Origin: Amblyomma americanum
Lineage: Eukaryota; Arthropoda; Arachnida; Ixodida; Ixodidae
Reading direction: 5' to 3'
Assembly (NCBI RefSeq): GCF_052857255.1
Contig: NC_135504.1
Span: 144,672,121 to 144,736,120, forward strand
Length of the DNA stretch: 64,000 bases
Shown: positions 48,114 to 60,860 of the stretch, in pieces
How the letters are laid out: each line of letters starts with the position of its first letter
How positions within the stretch are numbered: position 1 is the stretch's first letter
Made by a program: the position numbers and the translations under genes
The notes under the pieces: generated by a model
Told to the model about the DNA's origin: nothing
What the model saw: the letters and a program-made list of their open reading frames with translations, nothing else
The model's database searches: none

Positions 48114-51100
48114 GGAGGGAAAAAGTTTACAATTTTCTCTCGTCTACTCGTCGACGACTTGTAAAATCGATGCTCGTGAATCTTGCTAGTTTCGATCTAA
48201 AACGATGTATCCCGTTGTTTTGAGCCGGAATACAAGTTTTCGCGCAGTTCTGAGAGAAAAAGTTTACACCTTTCTCTCGTCTACTCTTCGAGGACTTGTA
48301 AAATCGATGCTCGTGAATCTTGCTAGTTTCGATCTAAAACGATGTATTCCGTTGTTTTGAGCCGGAATACAGGTTTTCGCGCAGTTCTGAGAGAAAACGT
48401 TTACACCTTTCTCTCGTCTACTCTTCGTCGACTAGTAAAATCGATGCTCGTGAATCTTGCTAGTTCCGATCTAAAACGATGTATCCCGTTGTTTTGAGCC
48501 GGAATACAAGTTTTCGCGAAGTTCTGAGAGAAAAAATTTACACCTTTCTCTCGTCTACTCTTCGACGACTTGTAAAATCGATGCTCGTGAATCTTGCTAG
48601 TTTCGATCTAAAACGATGTATCCCGTTTTTTTGAGCCGGTATACAAGTTTTCGCGCAGTTCTGAGAAAAAAAGTTTACACCTTTCCCTCGTGTACTCATC
48701 GACGACTTGTAAAAGCGATGCTCGTGAATCTTGCTAGTTTCGATCTAAAACGATGTATCCCGTTGTTTTGAGCCGGAGAACAAGTTTTCGTGCAGTTCTG
48801 AGAGAAAAAGTTTACACCTTTCTCTCGTCTACTCTTCGAGGACTTGTAAAATCGATGCTCGTGAATCTTGCTAGTTTCGATCTAAAACGATGAATCTCGT
48901 TGTTTTGAGCCGGAATACAAGTTTTCGCGCAGTTCTGAGAGAAAAAGTTTACACCTTTCTCTCGTCTACTGTTCGTCGACTAGTAAAATCGATGCTCGTG
49001 AATCTTGCTAGTTCCGATCTAAAACGATGTATCCCGTTGTTTTGAGCCGGAATACAAGTTTTCGCGAAGTTCTGAGAGAAAAAATTTACACCTTTCTCTC
49101 GTCTACTCTTCGACGACTTGTAAAATCGATGCTCGTGAATCTTGCTAGTTTCGATCTAAAACGATGTATCCCGTTTTTTTGAGCCGGTATACAAGTTTTC
49201 GCGCAGTTCTGAGAAAAAAAGTTTACACCTTTCCCTCGTGTACTCATCGACGACTTGTAAAAGCGATGCTCGTGAATCTTGCTAGTTTCGATCTAAAACG
49301 ATGTATCCCGTTGTTTTGAGCCGGAGAACAAGTTTTCGTGCAGTTCTGAGAGAAAAAGTTTACACCTTTCTCTCGTCTACTCTTCGAGGACTTGTAAAAT
49401 CGATGCTCGTGAATCTTGCTAGTTTCGATCTAAAACGATGAATCTCGTTGTTTTGAGCCGGAATACAAGTTTTCGCGCAGTTCTGAGAGAAAAAGTTTAC
49501 ACCTTTCTCTCGTCTACTCTTCGATGACTTGTAAAATCGATGCTCGTGAATCTTGCTAGTTTCGATCTAAAACGATGTATTCCGTTGTTTTGAGTCGGAA
49601 TTCAAGTTTTCGTGCAGTTCTGAGAGAAAAAGTTTACACCTTTCTCTCGTTTACTCTTCGACGAGTTGTAAAATCGATGCTCGTGAATCTTGCTAGTTTC
49701 GATCTAAAACGATGTATTCCGTTGTTTTGAGCCGGAATACAAGTTTTCGCGCAGTTCTGAGAAAAAAAGTTTACACCTTTCCCTCGTGTACTCATCGACG
49801 ACTTGTAAAAGCGATGCTCATGAATCTTGCTAGTTTCGATCTAAAACGATGTATCCCGTTGTTTTGAGCCGGAATACAAGTTTTCGTGCAGTTATGAGAG
49901 AAAAAGTTTACACCTTTCTCTCGTCTACTCTTCGAGGACTGTTAAAATCGATGCTCTTGAATCTTGCTAGTTTCGATCTAAAACGATGAATCCTGTTGTT
50001 TTGAGCCGGAATACAATTTTTCGCGCAGTTCTGTGAGAAAAAGTTTACACCTTTCTCACGTCTACTCTTCGACGACTTGTAAAATCGATGCTCGTGAATC
50101 TTGCTAGTTTCAATCTAAAACGATGTATCTCGTTGTTTTGAGCCGGAATACAAGTTTTCGTGCAGTTCTGAGAGAAAAAGTTTACACCTTTCTCCGTCTA
50201 CTCTTCGACGACTTGTAAAATCGATGCTCGTGAATCTTGCTAGTTTCGATCTAAAACGATGTATTCCGCTGTTTTGAGCCGGAATACAAGTTTTCGTGCA
50301 GTTCTGAGAGAAAAAGTTTAAACCTTTCTCTCGTCTACTCTTCGACGACTTGTAAATCGATGCTCCTAAATTTTGCAAGTTTCGATCTAAAACGATATAT
50401 TCCGCTGTTTTGAGCCGGAATACAAGTTTTCGCTCAGTTCTGAGAGAAAATGTTTACACCTTTCTCTCGTCTACTCGTCGACGACTTGTAAAATCGATGC
50501 TCGTGAATCTTGCTAGTTTTGATCTAAAACGATGTATACCGTTGTTTTGAGCCGGAATACAAGTTTTCGCGCAGTTCTGAGAGAAAAAGTTTACACCTTT
50601 CTCTCGTCTACTCGTCGACGACTTGTAAAATAGATGCTCGTGAATTTTGTAGTTTCGATGTAAAACGATGTATCCCGTTGTTTTGAGCCGGAATACAAGT
50701 TTTCGCGCAGTTTTGAGAGAAAAAGTGTACACCTTTCTCTCGTCTACTCTTCGAAGACTTGTAAAATCGATGCCCGTGAATCTTGCTAGTTTCGATCTAA
50801 AACGATGTACTTCGTTGTTTTGAGCCGTAATACAAGTTTTCGCGCAGTTCTGAGAGAAAAAGTTTACACCTTTCTCTCGTCTACTCTTCGACGACTTGTA
50901 AAATCAATGCTCGTGAATCTTGCTAGTTTCGATCTACAACGATGTATCTCGTTGTTTTGAGCTGGAATAGAAGTTTTCGCGCAGTTCTGAGAGAAAAAGT
51001 TCACACCTTTCTCTCGTCTACTCTTCGAGGACTTGTAAAATCGATGCTCGTGAATCTTGCTAGTTTCGATCTAAAACGATGAATCCCGTTGTTTTGAGCC

Positions 51101-51643
51101 GGAATACAAGTTTTCGCGCAGTTCTGAGAGAAAAAGTTTACACGTTTCTCTCTACTCTTCGAGGACTTGTAAAATCGATGCTCTCGAATCTTGCTAGTTT
51201 TGATCTAAAACGATGAATCCTCTTGTTTTGAGCCGGAAGACAAGTTTTCGTGCAGTTCTGAGAGAAAAAGTTTACACCTTTCTCTCGTCTACTCTTCGAC
51301 GACTTGTAAAATCGATGCTCGTGAACCTTGCTAGTTTCGATCTAAAACGATATATCCCGTTGTTTTGAGCCGGAATACAAGTTTTCGTGCAGTTCTGAGA
51401 GAAAAAGTTTACACCTTTCTCTCGTCTACTCTTCGACGACTTGTAAAATCGATGCTCGTGAATCTTGCTAGTTTCGATCTAAAACGATGCATTTCGTTGT
51501 TTTGAGCCGGAATAAGTTTTCGCGCAGTTCGGAGAGAAAAAGTTTACAATTTTCTCTCGTCTACTCGTCGACGACTTGTAAAATCGATGCTCGTGAATCT
51601 TGCTAGTTTCGATCTAAAACGATGTATCCCGTTGTTTTGAGCC
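48114..51643. repeat. Higher-order repeat copy H2 (shortened)
   Basis: H2 follows H1 at 4,238 bp until it reaches the H1 internal duplication, after which the offset is 3,691 bp (for example GGAATAAG 47,821 region to 51,512), a difference of 547 bp. Soon after the GGAATAAG monomer it jumps to GGAGAAC at 51644, so the GCATTCC and GGAGGG monomers at the end of H1 are absent. The unit from GGAGAAC at 49323 to 51643 is 2,321 bp and is repeated as H3. Confidence 0.87.
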
Positions 51644-53964
51644 GGAGAACAAGTTTTCGTGCAGTTCTGAGAGAAAAAGTTTACACCTTTCTCTCGTCTA
51701 CTCTTCGAGGACTTGTAAAATCGATGCTCGTGAATCTTGCTAGTTTCGATCTAAAACGATGAATCTCGTTGTTTTGAGCCGGAATACAAGTTTTCGCGCA
51801 GTTCTGAGAGAAAAAGTTTACACCTTTCTCTCGTCTACTCTTCGATGACTTGTAAAATCGATGCTCGTGAATCTTGCTAGTTTCGATCTAAAACGATGTA
51901 TTCCGTTGTTTTGAGTCGGAATTCAAGTTTTCGTGCAGTTCTGAGAGAAAAAGTTTACACCTTTCTCTCGTTTACTCTTCGACGAGTTGTAAAATCGATG
52001 CTCGTGAATCTTGCTAGTTTCGATCTAAAACGATGTATTCCGTTGTTTTGAGCCGGAATACAAGTTTTCGCGCAGTTCTGAGAAAAAAAGTTTACACCTT
52101 TCCCTCGTGTACTCATCGACGACTTGTAAAAGCGATGCTCATGAATCTTGCTAGTTTCGATCTAAAACGATGTATCCCGTTGTTTTGAGCCGGAATACAA
52201 GTTTTCGTGCAGTTATGAGAGAAAAAGTTTACACCTTTCTCTCGTCTACTCTTCGAGGACTGTTAAAATCGATGCTCTTGAATCTTGCTAGTTTCGATCT
52301 AAAACGATGAATCCTGTTGTTTTGAGCCGGAATACAATTTTTCGCGCAGTTCTGTGAGAAAAAGTTTACACCTTTCTCACGTCTACTCTTCGACGACTTG
52401 TAAAATCGATGCTCGTGAATCTTGCTAGTTTCAATCTAAAACGATGTATCTCGTTGTTTTGAGCCGGAATACAAGTTTTCGTGCAGTTCTGAGAGAAAAA
52501 GTTTACACCTTTCTCCGTCTACTCTTCGACGACTTGTAAAATCGATGCTCGTGAATCTTGCTAGTTTCGATCTAAAACGATGTATTCCGCTGTTTTGAGC
52601 CGGAATACAAGTTTTCGTGCAGTTCTGAGAGAAAAAGTTTAAACCTTTCTCTCGTCTACTCTTCGACGACTTGTAAATCGATGCTCCTAAATTTTGCAAG
52701 TTTCGATCTAAAACGATATATTCCGCTGTTTTGAGCCGGAATACAAGTTTTCGCTCAGTTCTGAGAGAAAATGTTTACACCTTTCTCTCGTCTACTCGTC
52801 GACGACTTGTAAAATCGATGCTCGTGAATCTTGCTAGTTTTGATCTAAAACGATGTATACCGTTGTTTTGAGCCGGAATACAAGTTTTCGCGCAGTTCTG
52901 AGAGAAAAAGTTTACACCTTTCTCTCGTCTACTCGTCGACGACTTGTAAAATAGATGCTCGTGAATTTTGTAGTTTCGATGTAAAACGATGTATCCCGTT
53001 GTTTTGAGCCGGAATACAAGTTTTCGCGCAGTTTTGAGAGAAAAAGTGTACACCTTTCTCTCGTCTACTCTTCGAAGACTTGTAAAATCGATGCCCGTGA
53101 ATCTTGCTAGTTTCGATCTAAAACGATGTACTTCGTTGTTTTGAGCCGTAATACAAGTTTTCGCGCAGTTCTGAGAGAAAAAGTTTACACCTTTCTCTCG
53201 TCTACTCTTCGACGACTTGTAAAATCAATGCTCGTGAATCTTGCTAGTTTCGATCTACAACGATGTATCTCGTTGTTTTGAGCTGGAATAGAAGTTTTCG
53301 CGCAGTTCTGAGAGAAAAAGTTCACACCTTTCTCTCGTCTACTCTTCGAGGACTTGTAAAATCGATGCTCGTGAATCTTGCTAGTTTCGATCTAAAACGA
53401 TGAATCCCGTTGTTTTGAGCCGGAATACAAGTTTTCGCGCAGTTCTGAGAGAAAAAGTTTACACGTTTCTCTCTACTCTTCGAGGACTTGTAAAATCGAT
53501 GCTCTCGAATCTTGCTAGTTTTGATCTAAAACGATGAATCCTCTTGTTTTGAGCCGGAAGACAAGTTTTCGTGCAGTTCTGAGAGAAAAAGTTTACACCT
53601 TTCTCTCGTCTACTCTTCGACGACTTGTAAAATCGATGCTCGTGAACCTTGCTAGTTTCGATCTAAAACGATATATCCCGTTGTTTTGAGCCGGAATACA
53701 AGTTTTCGTGCAGTTCTGAGAGAAAAAGTTTACACCTTTCTCTCGTCTACTCTTCGACGACTTGTAAAATCGATGCTCGTGAATCTTGCTAGTTTCGATC
53801 TAAAACGATGCATTTCGTTGTTTTGAGCCGGAATAAGTTTTCGCGCAGTTCGGAGAGAAAAAGTTTACAATTTTCTCTCGTCTACTCGTCGACGACTTGT
53901 AAAATCGATGCTCGTGAATCTTGCTAGTTTCGATCTAAAACGATGTATCCCGTTGTTTTGAGCC
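51644..53964. repeat. 17-monomer higher-order repeat, copy H3 (2,321 bp)
   Basis: GGAGAAC 49323 to 51644, TTCAATCTAAAACG at about 50,110 to 52,431 and GGAATAAG 51512 to 53833 all give 2,321 bp (17x137 minus 8). I noticed no base difference between H2 and H3 in the lines compared, making this one of the youngest duplications in the window. After 53,965 the sequence returns to TATCCCG and GCATTCC/GAGCCAG monomers like the end of H1. Confidence 0.88.
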
Positions 53965-56900
53965 GGAATACAAGTTTTCGCGCAGTTCTGAGAGAAAAAG
54001 TTTACACCTTTCTCTCGTCTACTCTTCGAAGACTTGTAAAATCGATGCTCGTGAATCTTGCTAGTTTCGATCTAAAACGATGCATTCCGTTGTTTTGAGC
54101 CAGAATACAAGTTTTCGCGCAGTTCGGAGAGAAAAAGTTTACAATTTTCTCTCCTCTACTCGCCGATGACTTGTAAAATCGATGCTCGTGAATCTTGCTA
54201 GTTTCGATCTAAAACGATGTATCCCGTTGTTTTGAGCCGGAATACAAGTTTTCGCGCAGTTCTGAGAGAAAAAGTTTACACCTTTCTCTCGTCTACTCTT
54301 CGAAGACTTATAAAATCTGTGCTCGTGAATCTTGCTAGTTTCGATCTAAAACGATGTATCCCGTTGTTTTGAGCCGGAATACAAGTTTTCGCGCAGTTCT
54401 GAGAGAAAAAGTTTACACCTTTCTCTCGTCTACTCTTCGAAGACTTGTAAAATCGATGCTCGTGAATCTTGCTAGTTTCGATCTAAAACGATGCATTCCG
54501 TTGTTTTGAGCCAGAATACAAGTTTTCGCGCAGTTCGGAGAGAAAAAGTTTACAATTTTCTCTCGTCTACTCGTCGATGACTTGTAAAATCGATGCTCGT
54601 GAATCTTGCTAGTTTCGATCTAAAACGATGAATCCCGTTGTTTTGAGCCGGAATACAAGTTTTCGCGCAGTTCTGAGAGAAAAAGTTTACACCTTTCTCT
54701 CGTCTACTCTTCGAGGACTTGTAAAATCGATGCTCGTGAATCTTGCTAGTTTTGATCTAAAACGATGAATCCTCTTGTTTTGAGCCGGAAGACAAGTTTT
54801 CGTGCAGTTCTGAAAGAAAAAGTTTACACCTTTCTCTCGTCTACTCTTCGACGACTTGTAAAATCGATGCTCGTGAACCTTGCTAGTTTCGATCTAAAAC
54901 GATGCATTTCGTTGTTTTGAGCCGGAATACAAGTTTTCGCGCAGTTCGGAGAGAAAAAGTTTACAATTTTGTCTCGTGTACTCGTCGACGACTTGTAAAA
55001 TCGATGCTCGTGAATCTTGCTAGTTTCGATCTAAAACGATGTATCCCGTTGTTTTGAGCCGGAATACAAGTTTTCGCGCAGTTCTGAGAGAAAAAGTTTA
55101 AACCTTTCTCTCGTCTACTCTTCGAAGACTTGTAAAATCGATGCTCGTGAATCTTGCTAGTTTCGATCTAAAACGATGCATTCCGTTGTTTTGAGCCAGA
55201 ATACAAGTTTTCGCGCAGTTCGGAGAGAAAAAGTTTACAATTTTCTCTCGTCTACTCGTCGATGACATGTAAAATCGATGCTCGTGAATCTTGCTAGTTT
55301 CGATCTAAAACGATGTATCCCGTTGTTTTGAGCCGGAATACAAGTTTTCGCGCAGTTCTGAGAGAAAAAGTTTACACCTTTCTCTCGTCTACTCTTCGAA
55401 GACTTATAAAATCGGTGCTCGTGAATCTTGCTAGTTTCGATCTAAAACGATGTATCCCGTTTTTTTGAGCCGGAATACAAGTTTTCGCGCAGTTCTGAGA
55501 GAAAAAGTTTACACCTTTCTCTCGTCTACTCTTCGACGACTTGTAATATCGATGCTCGTGAATCTTGCTAGTTTCGATCTACAACGATGTATCTCGTTGT
55601 TTTGAGCTGGAATAGAAGTTTTCGCGCAGTTCTGAGAGAAAAAGTTTACACCTTTCTCTCGTCTACTCTTCGAGGACTTGTAAAATCGATGCTCGTGAAT
55701 CTTGCTAGTTTCGATCTAAAACGATGTAACCCGTTGTTCTGAGCCGGAATACAAGTTCTGACGCAGTTCTGAGAGAAAAAGTTTACACCTTTCTCTCGTC
55801 TACTCTTCGAGGACTTGTAAAATCGATGCTCGTGAATCTTGCTAGTTTCGACCTAAAACGATGTATCACGTTGTTTTGAGCCGGAATACAAGTTTTCGTG
55901 CAGTTCTGAGAGAAAAAGTTTACACCTTTCTCTCGTCTACTCTTCGAGGACTTGTAAAATCCATGCTCGTGAATCTTGCTAGTTTCGATCTAAAACGATG
56001 TATCCCGTTGTTTTGAGCCGGAATAGAAGTTTTCGCGCAGTTCTGAGAGAAAAAGTTTACACCTTTCTCTCGTCTACTCTTCGAGGACTTGTAAAATCCA
56101 TGCTCGTGAATCTTGCTAGTTTCGATCTACAACGATGTATCTCGTTGTTTTGAGCTGGAATAGAAGTTTTCGCGCAGTTCTGAGAGAAAAAGTTTACACC
56201 TTTCTCTCGTCTACTCTTCGAGGACTTGTAAAATCGATGCTCTTGAACCTTGCTAGTTTCGATCTACAACGATGTATCTCGTTGTTTTGAGCTGGAATAG
56301 AAGTTTTCGCGCAGTTCTGAGAGAAAAAGTTCACACCTTTCTCTCGTCTACTCTTCGAGGACTTGTAAAATCGATGCTCGTGAATCTTGCTAGTTTCGAC
56401 CTAAAACGATGTATCACGTTGTTTTGAGCCGGAATACAAGTTTTTGTGCAGTTCTGAGAGAAAAAGTTTACACCTTTCTCTCGTTTACTCTTCGACGAGT
56501 TGTAAAAACGATGCTCGTGAATCTTGCTAGTTTCGATCTAAAACGATGTACTCCGTTGTTTTGAGCCGGAATACAAGTTTTCGCGCAGTTCTGAGAGAAA
56601 ACGTTTACACCTTTCTCTCGTCTACTCTTCGTCGACTAGTATAATCGATGCTCGTGAATCTTGCTAGTTTCGATCTAAAACGATGTATTCCGTTGTTTTG
56701 AGCCGGAATACAAGTTTTCGCGCAGTTCTGAGAGAAAAAATTTACACCTTTCTCTCGTCTACTCTTCGACGACTTGTAAAATCAATGCTCGTGAATCTTG
56801 CTAGTTTCGATCTACAACGATGTATCTCGTTGTTTTGAGCTGGAATAGAAGTTTTCGCGCAGTTCTGAGAGAAAAAGTTTACACCTTTCTCTCGTCTACT

Positions 56901-57550
56901 CTTCGAGGACTTGTAAAATCGATGCTCGTGAATCTTGCTAGTTTCGATCTAAAACGATGAATCCTGTTGTTTTGAGCCGGAATACAAGTTTTCGTGCAGT
57001 TCTGAAAGAAAAAGTTTACACCTTTTTCTCGTCTACTCTTCGGCGACTTGTAAAATCGATGCTCGTGAATCTTGCTAGTTTCGATCTAAAACGATGTATC
57101 CCGTTGTTTTGAGCCGGAATACAAGTTTTCGCGCAGTTCTGAGAGAAAAAGTTTACACCTTTCTCTCGTCTACTCTTCGAAGACTTGTAAAATCGATGCT
57201 CGTGAATCTTGCTAGTTTCGATCTAAAACGATGCATTCCGTTGTTTTGAGCCAGAATACAAGTTTTCGCGCAGTTCGGAGAGATAAAGTTTACAATTTTC
57301 TCTCGTCTACTCGTCGATGACTTGTAAAATCGATGCTCGTGAATCTTGCTAGTTTCGATCTAAAACGATGTATCCCGTTGTTTTGAGCCGGAATACAAGT
57401 TTTCGCGCAGTTCTGAGAGAAAAAGTTTACACCTTTCTCTCGTCTACTCTTCGAAGACTTATAAAATCGGTGCTCGTGAATCTTGCTAGTTTCGATCTAA
57501 AACGATGTATCCCGTTGTTTTGAGCCGGAATACAAGTTTTCGCGCAGTTC
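53965..57550. repeat. G-like monomer run with an extra CCATG type
   Basis: TGACATG at 55,263 starts a run that follows the G front part: CTTATAAAATCGGTG, TTTTTTTGAGCC, GTAATATCG, TACAACG, GTAACCC, TATCACG and then GACTAGTATAATCG (about 56,635). About seven monomers are inserted relative to G4, including two with AAATCCATGCTCG (about 55,960 and 56,095) and a hybrid with TATCCCG plus GGAATAGAAG (about 56,005-56,030). It shows the G order is also used outside the 31-45 kb domain. Confidence 0.75.
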
Positions 57551-59014
57551 TGAGAGAAACAGTTTACACCTTTCTCTCGTCTACTCTTCGAAGACTTGTA
57601 AAATCGATGCTCGTGAATCTTGCTAGTTTCGATCTAAAACGATGCATTCCGTTGTTTTGAGCCAGAATACAAGTTTTCGCGCAGTTCGGAGAGAAAAAGT
57701 TTACAATTTTCTCTCGTCTACTCGTCGATGACTTGTAAAATCGATGCTCGTGAATCTTGCTAGTTTCGATCTAAAACGATGAATCCCGTTGTTTTGAGCC
57801 GGAATACAAGTTTTCGCGCAGTTCTGAGAGAAAAAGTTTATACCTTTCTCTCGTCTACTCTTCGAGGACTTGTAAAATCGATGCTCGTGAATCTTGCTAG
57901 TTTTGATCTAAAACGATGAATCCTCTTGTTTTGAGCCGGAAGACAAGTTTTCGTGCCGTTCTGAAAGAAAAAGTTTACACCTTTCTCTCGTCTACTCTTC
58001 GACGACTTGTAAAATCGATGCTCGTGAACCTTGCTAGTTTCGATCTAAAACGATATATCCCGTTGTTTTGAGCCGGAATACAAGTTTTCGTGCAGTTCTG
58101 AGAGAAAACGTTTACACCTTTCTCTCGTGTACTCTTCGACGACTTGTAAAATCGATGCTCGTGAATCTTGCTAGTTTCGATCTAAAACGATGCATTTCTT
58201 TGTTTTGAGCCGGAATACAAGTTTTCGCGCAGTTCGGAGAGAAAAAGTTTACAATTTTCTCTCGTCTACTCGTCGACGACTTGTAAAATCGATGCTCGTG
58301 AATCTTGCTAGTTTCGATCTAAAACGATGTATCCCGTTGTTTTGAGCCGGAATACAAGTTTTCGGGCAGTTCTGAGAGAAAAAGTTTACACCATTCTCTC
58401 GTCTACTCTTCGAAGACTTGTAAAATCGATGCTCGTGAATCTTGCTAGTTTCGATCTAAAACGATGCATTCCGTTGTTTTGAGCCAGAATACAAGTTTTC
58501 GCGCAGTTCGGAGAGAAAAAGTTTACAATTTTCTCTCGTCTACTCGTCGATGACTTGTAAAATCGATGCTCGTGAATCTTGCTAGTTTCGATCTAAAACG
58601 ATGTATCCCGTTGTTTTGAGCCGGAATACAAGTTTTCGCGCAGTTCTGAGAGAAAAAGTTTACACCTTTCTCTCGTCTACTCTTCGAAGACTTATAAAAT
58701 CGGTGCTCGTGAATCTTGCTAGTTTCGATCTAAAACGATGTATCCCGTTTTTTTGAGCCGGAATACAAGTTTTCGCGCAGTTCTGAGAGAAAAAGTTTAA
58801 ACCTTTCTCTCGTCTACTCTTCGACGACTTGTAATATCGATGCTCGTGAATCTTGCTAGTTTCGATCTACAACGATGTATCTCGTTGTTTTGAGCTGGAA
58901 TAGAAGTTTTCGCGCAGTTCTGAGAGAAAAAGTTTACACCTTTCTCTCGTCTACTCTTCGAGGACTTGTAAAATCGATGCTCGTGAATCTTGCTAGTTTC
59001 GATCTAAAACGATG

Positions 59015-59425
59015 TAACCCGTTGTTCTGAGCCGGAATACAAGTTCTGACGCAGTTCTGAGAGAAAAAGTTTACACCTTTCTCTCGTCTACTCTTCGACG
59101 ACTTGTAAAATCAATGCTCGTGAACCTTGCTAGTTTCGATCTACAACAATGTATCTCGTTGTTTTGAGCTGGAATAAAAGTTTTCGCGCATTTCTGAGAG
59201 AAAAAGTTCACACCTTTCTCTCGTCTACTCTTCGAGGACTTGTAAAATCCATGCTCGTGAATCTTGCTAGTTTCGATCTTCAACGATGTATCTCGTTGTA
59301 TTGAGCTGGAATAGAAGTTTTCGCGCAGTTCTGAGAGAAAAAGTTTACACCTTTCTCTCGTCTACTCTTCGAGGACTTGTAAAATCGATGCTCGTGAATC
59401 TTGCTAGTTTCGATCTAAAACGATG
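59015..59425. repeat. 3-monomer step between GTAACCC monomers (411 bp)
   Basis: TAACCC with TTCTGAGCC and TTCTGACGCAG occurs at 59015 and at 59426, 411 bp apart (3x137). The intervening monomers are the AATCAATG / GAACC / TACAACAATG type and an AATCCATG / TCTTCAACG type. A similar 411 bp pair at 63398 and 63809 has a different third monomer (TATCACG), so the two pairs are separate events. Confidence 0.8.
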
Positions 59426-59616
59426 TAACCCGTTGTTCTGAGCCGGAATACAAGTTCTGACGCAGTTCTGAGAGAAAAAGTTTACACCTTTCTCTCGTGT
59501 ACTCTTCGACGACTTGTAAAATCAATGCTCGTGAACCTTGCTAGTTTCGATCTACAACGATGTATCTCGTTGTTTTGAGCTGGAATAGAAGTTTTCGCGC
59601 AGTTCTGAGAGAAAAA

Positions 59617-60849
59617 GTTCACACCTTTCTCTCGTCTACTCTTCGAGGACTTGTAAAATCGATGCTCGTGAATCTTGCTAGTTTCGACCTAAAACGATGT
59701 ATCACGTTGTTTTGAGCCGGAATACAAGTTTTCGTGCAGTTCTGAGAGAAAAAGTTTACACCTTTCTCTCGTTTACTCTTCGACGAGTTGTAAAAACGAT
59801 GCTCGTGAATCTTGCTAGTTTCGATCTAAAACGATGTATCCCGTTGTTTTGAGCCGGAATACAAGTTTTCGCGCAGTTCTGAGAGAAAACGTTTACACCT
59901 TTCTCTCGTCTACTCTTCGTCGACTAGTATAATCGATGCTCGTGAATCTTGCTAGTTTCGATCTACAACGATGTATCTCGTTGTTTTGAGCTGGAATAGA
60001 AGTTTTCGCGCAGTTCTGAGAGAAAAAGTTTACACCTTTCTCTCGTCTACTCTTCGAGGACTTGTAAAATTGATGCTCGTGAATCTTGCTAGTTTCGATC
60101 TAAAACGATGAATCCTGTTGTTTTGAGCCGGAATACAAGTTTTCGTGCAGTTCTGAAAGAAAAAGTTTACACCTTTTTCTCGTCTACTCTTCGGCGACTT
60201 GTAAAATCGATGCTCGTGAATCTTGCTAGTTTCGATCTAAAACGATGTATCCCGTTGTTTTGAGCCGGAATACAAGTTTTCGCGCAGTTCTGAGAGAAAA
60301 AGTTTAAACCTTTCTCTCGTCTACTCTTCGAAGACTTGTAAAATCGATGCTCGTGAATCTTGCTAGTTTCGATCTAAAACGATGTATTCCGTTGTTTTGA
60401 GCCGGAATACAAGTTTTCGCGCAGTTCGGAGAGAAAAAGTTTACACCTTTCTCTCGTCTACTCTTCGAAGACTTGTAAAATCGATGCTCGTGAATCTTGC
60501 TAGTTTCGATCTAAAACGATGCATTCCGTTGTTTTGAGCCAGAATACAAGTTTTCGCGCAGTTCGGAGAGAAAAAGTTTACAATTTTCTCTCGTCTACTC
60601 GTCGATGACTTGTAAAAACGATGCTCGTGAATCTTGCTAGTTTCGATCTAAAACGATGTATCCCGTTGTTTTGAGCCGGAATACAAGTTTTCGCGCAGTT
60701 CTGAGAGAAAAAGTTTACACCTTTCTCTCGTCTACTCTTCGAAGACTTATAAAATCGGTGCTCGTGAATCTTGCTAGTTTCGATCTAAAACGATGTATCC
60801 CGTTGTTTTCAGCCGGAATACAAGTTTTCGCGCAGTTCTGAGAGAAAAA
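59617..60849. repeat. 9-monomer tandem duplication, left copy (1,233 bp)
   Basis: GTTCACACC at 59617 and 60850 and TTCGTCGACTAG at 59916 and 61149 are each 1,233 bp apart (exactly 9x137). The unit contains TATCACG, GAAAACG with GACTAGTATAATCG, TACAACG/GAGCTGG, AATCCTG, TTTAAACC, GCATTCC/GAGCCAG and a monomer with TTTTCAGCC. Left of about 59,600 the two copies differ (GAGCTGGAATAGAAG against TTTTCAGCCGGAATACAAG), which locates the duplication edge. Confidence 0.9.
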
Positions 60850-60860
60850 GTTCACACCTT
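60800..60860. other. Junction monomer of the 9-monomer duplication
   Basis: This monomer begins as the TTTTCAGCCGGAATACAAG type and ends as the GTTCACACC / CGAGGAC type normally preceded by GAGCTGGAATAGAAG. The shared bases CGCGCAGTTCTGAGAGAAAA lie between, so crossover occurred somewhere in that common stretch. It is a textbook unequal-exchange product in which phase is kept. Confidence 0.87.

Noticed and set aside
45877..53053. Identical 87- and 92-codon minus-strand frames present three or four times as a gene family
   Set aside because: They sit in duplicated HOR segments (H1-H3 and 28.5 kb), so their identity comes from recent DNA duplication, not from coding constraint. They are antisense readings of the same satellite.
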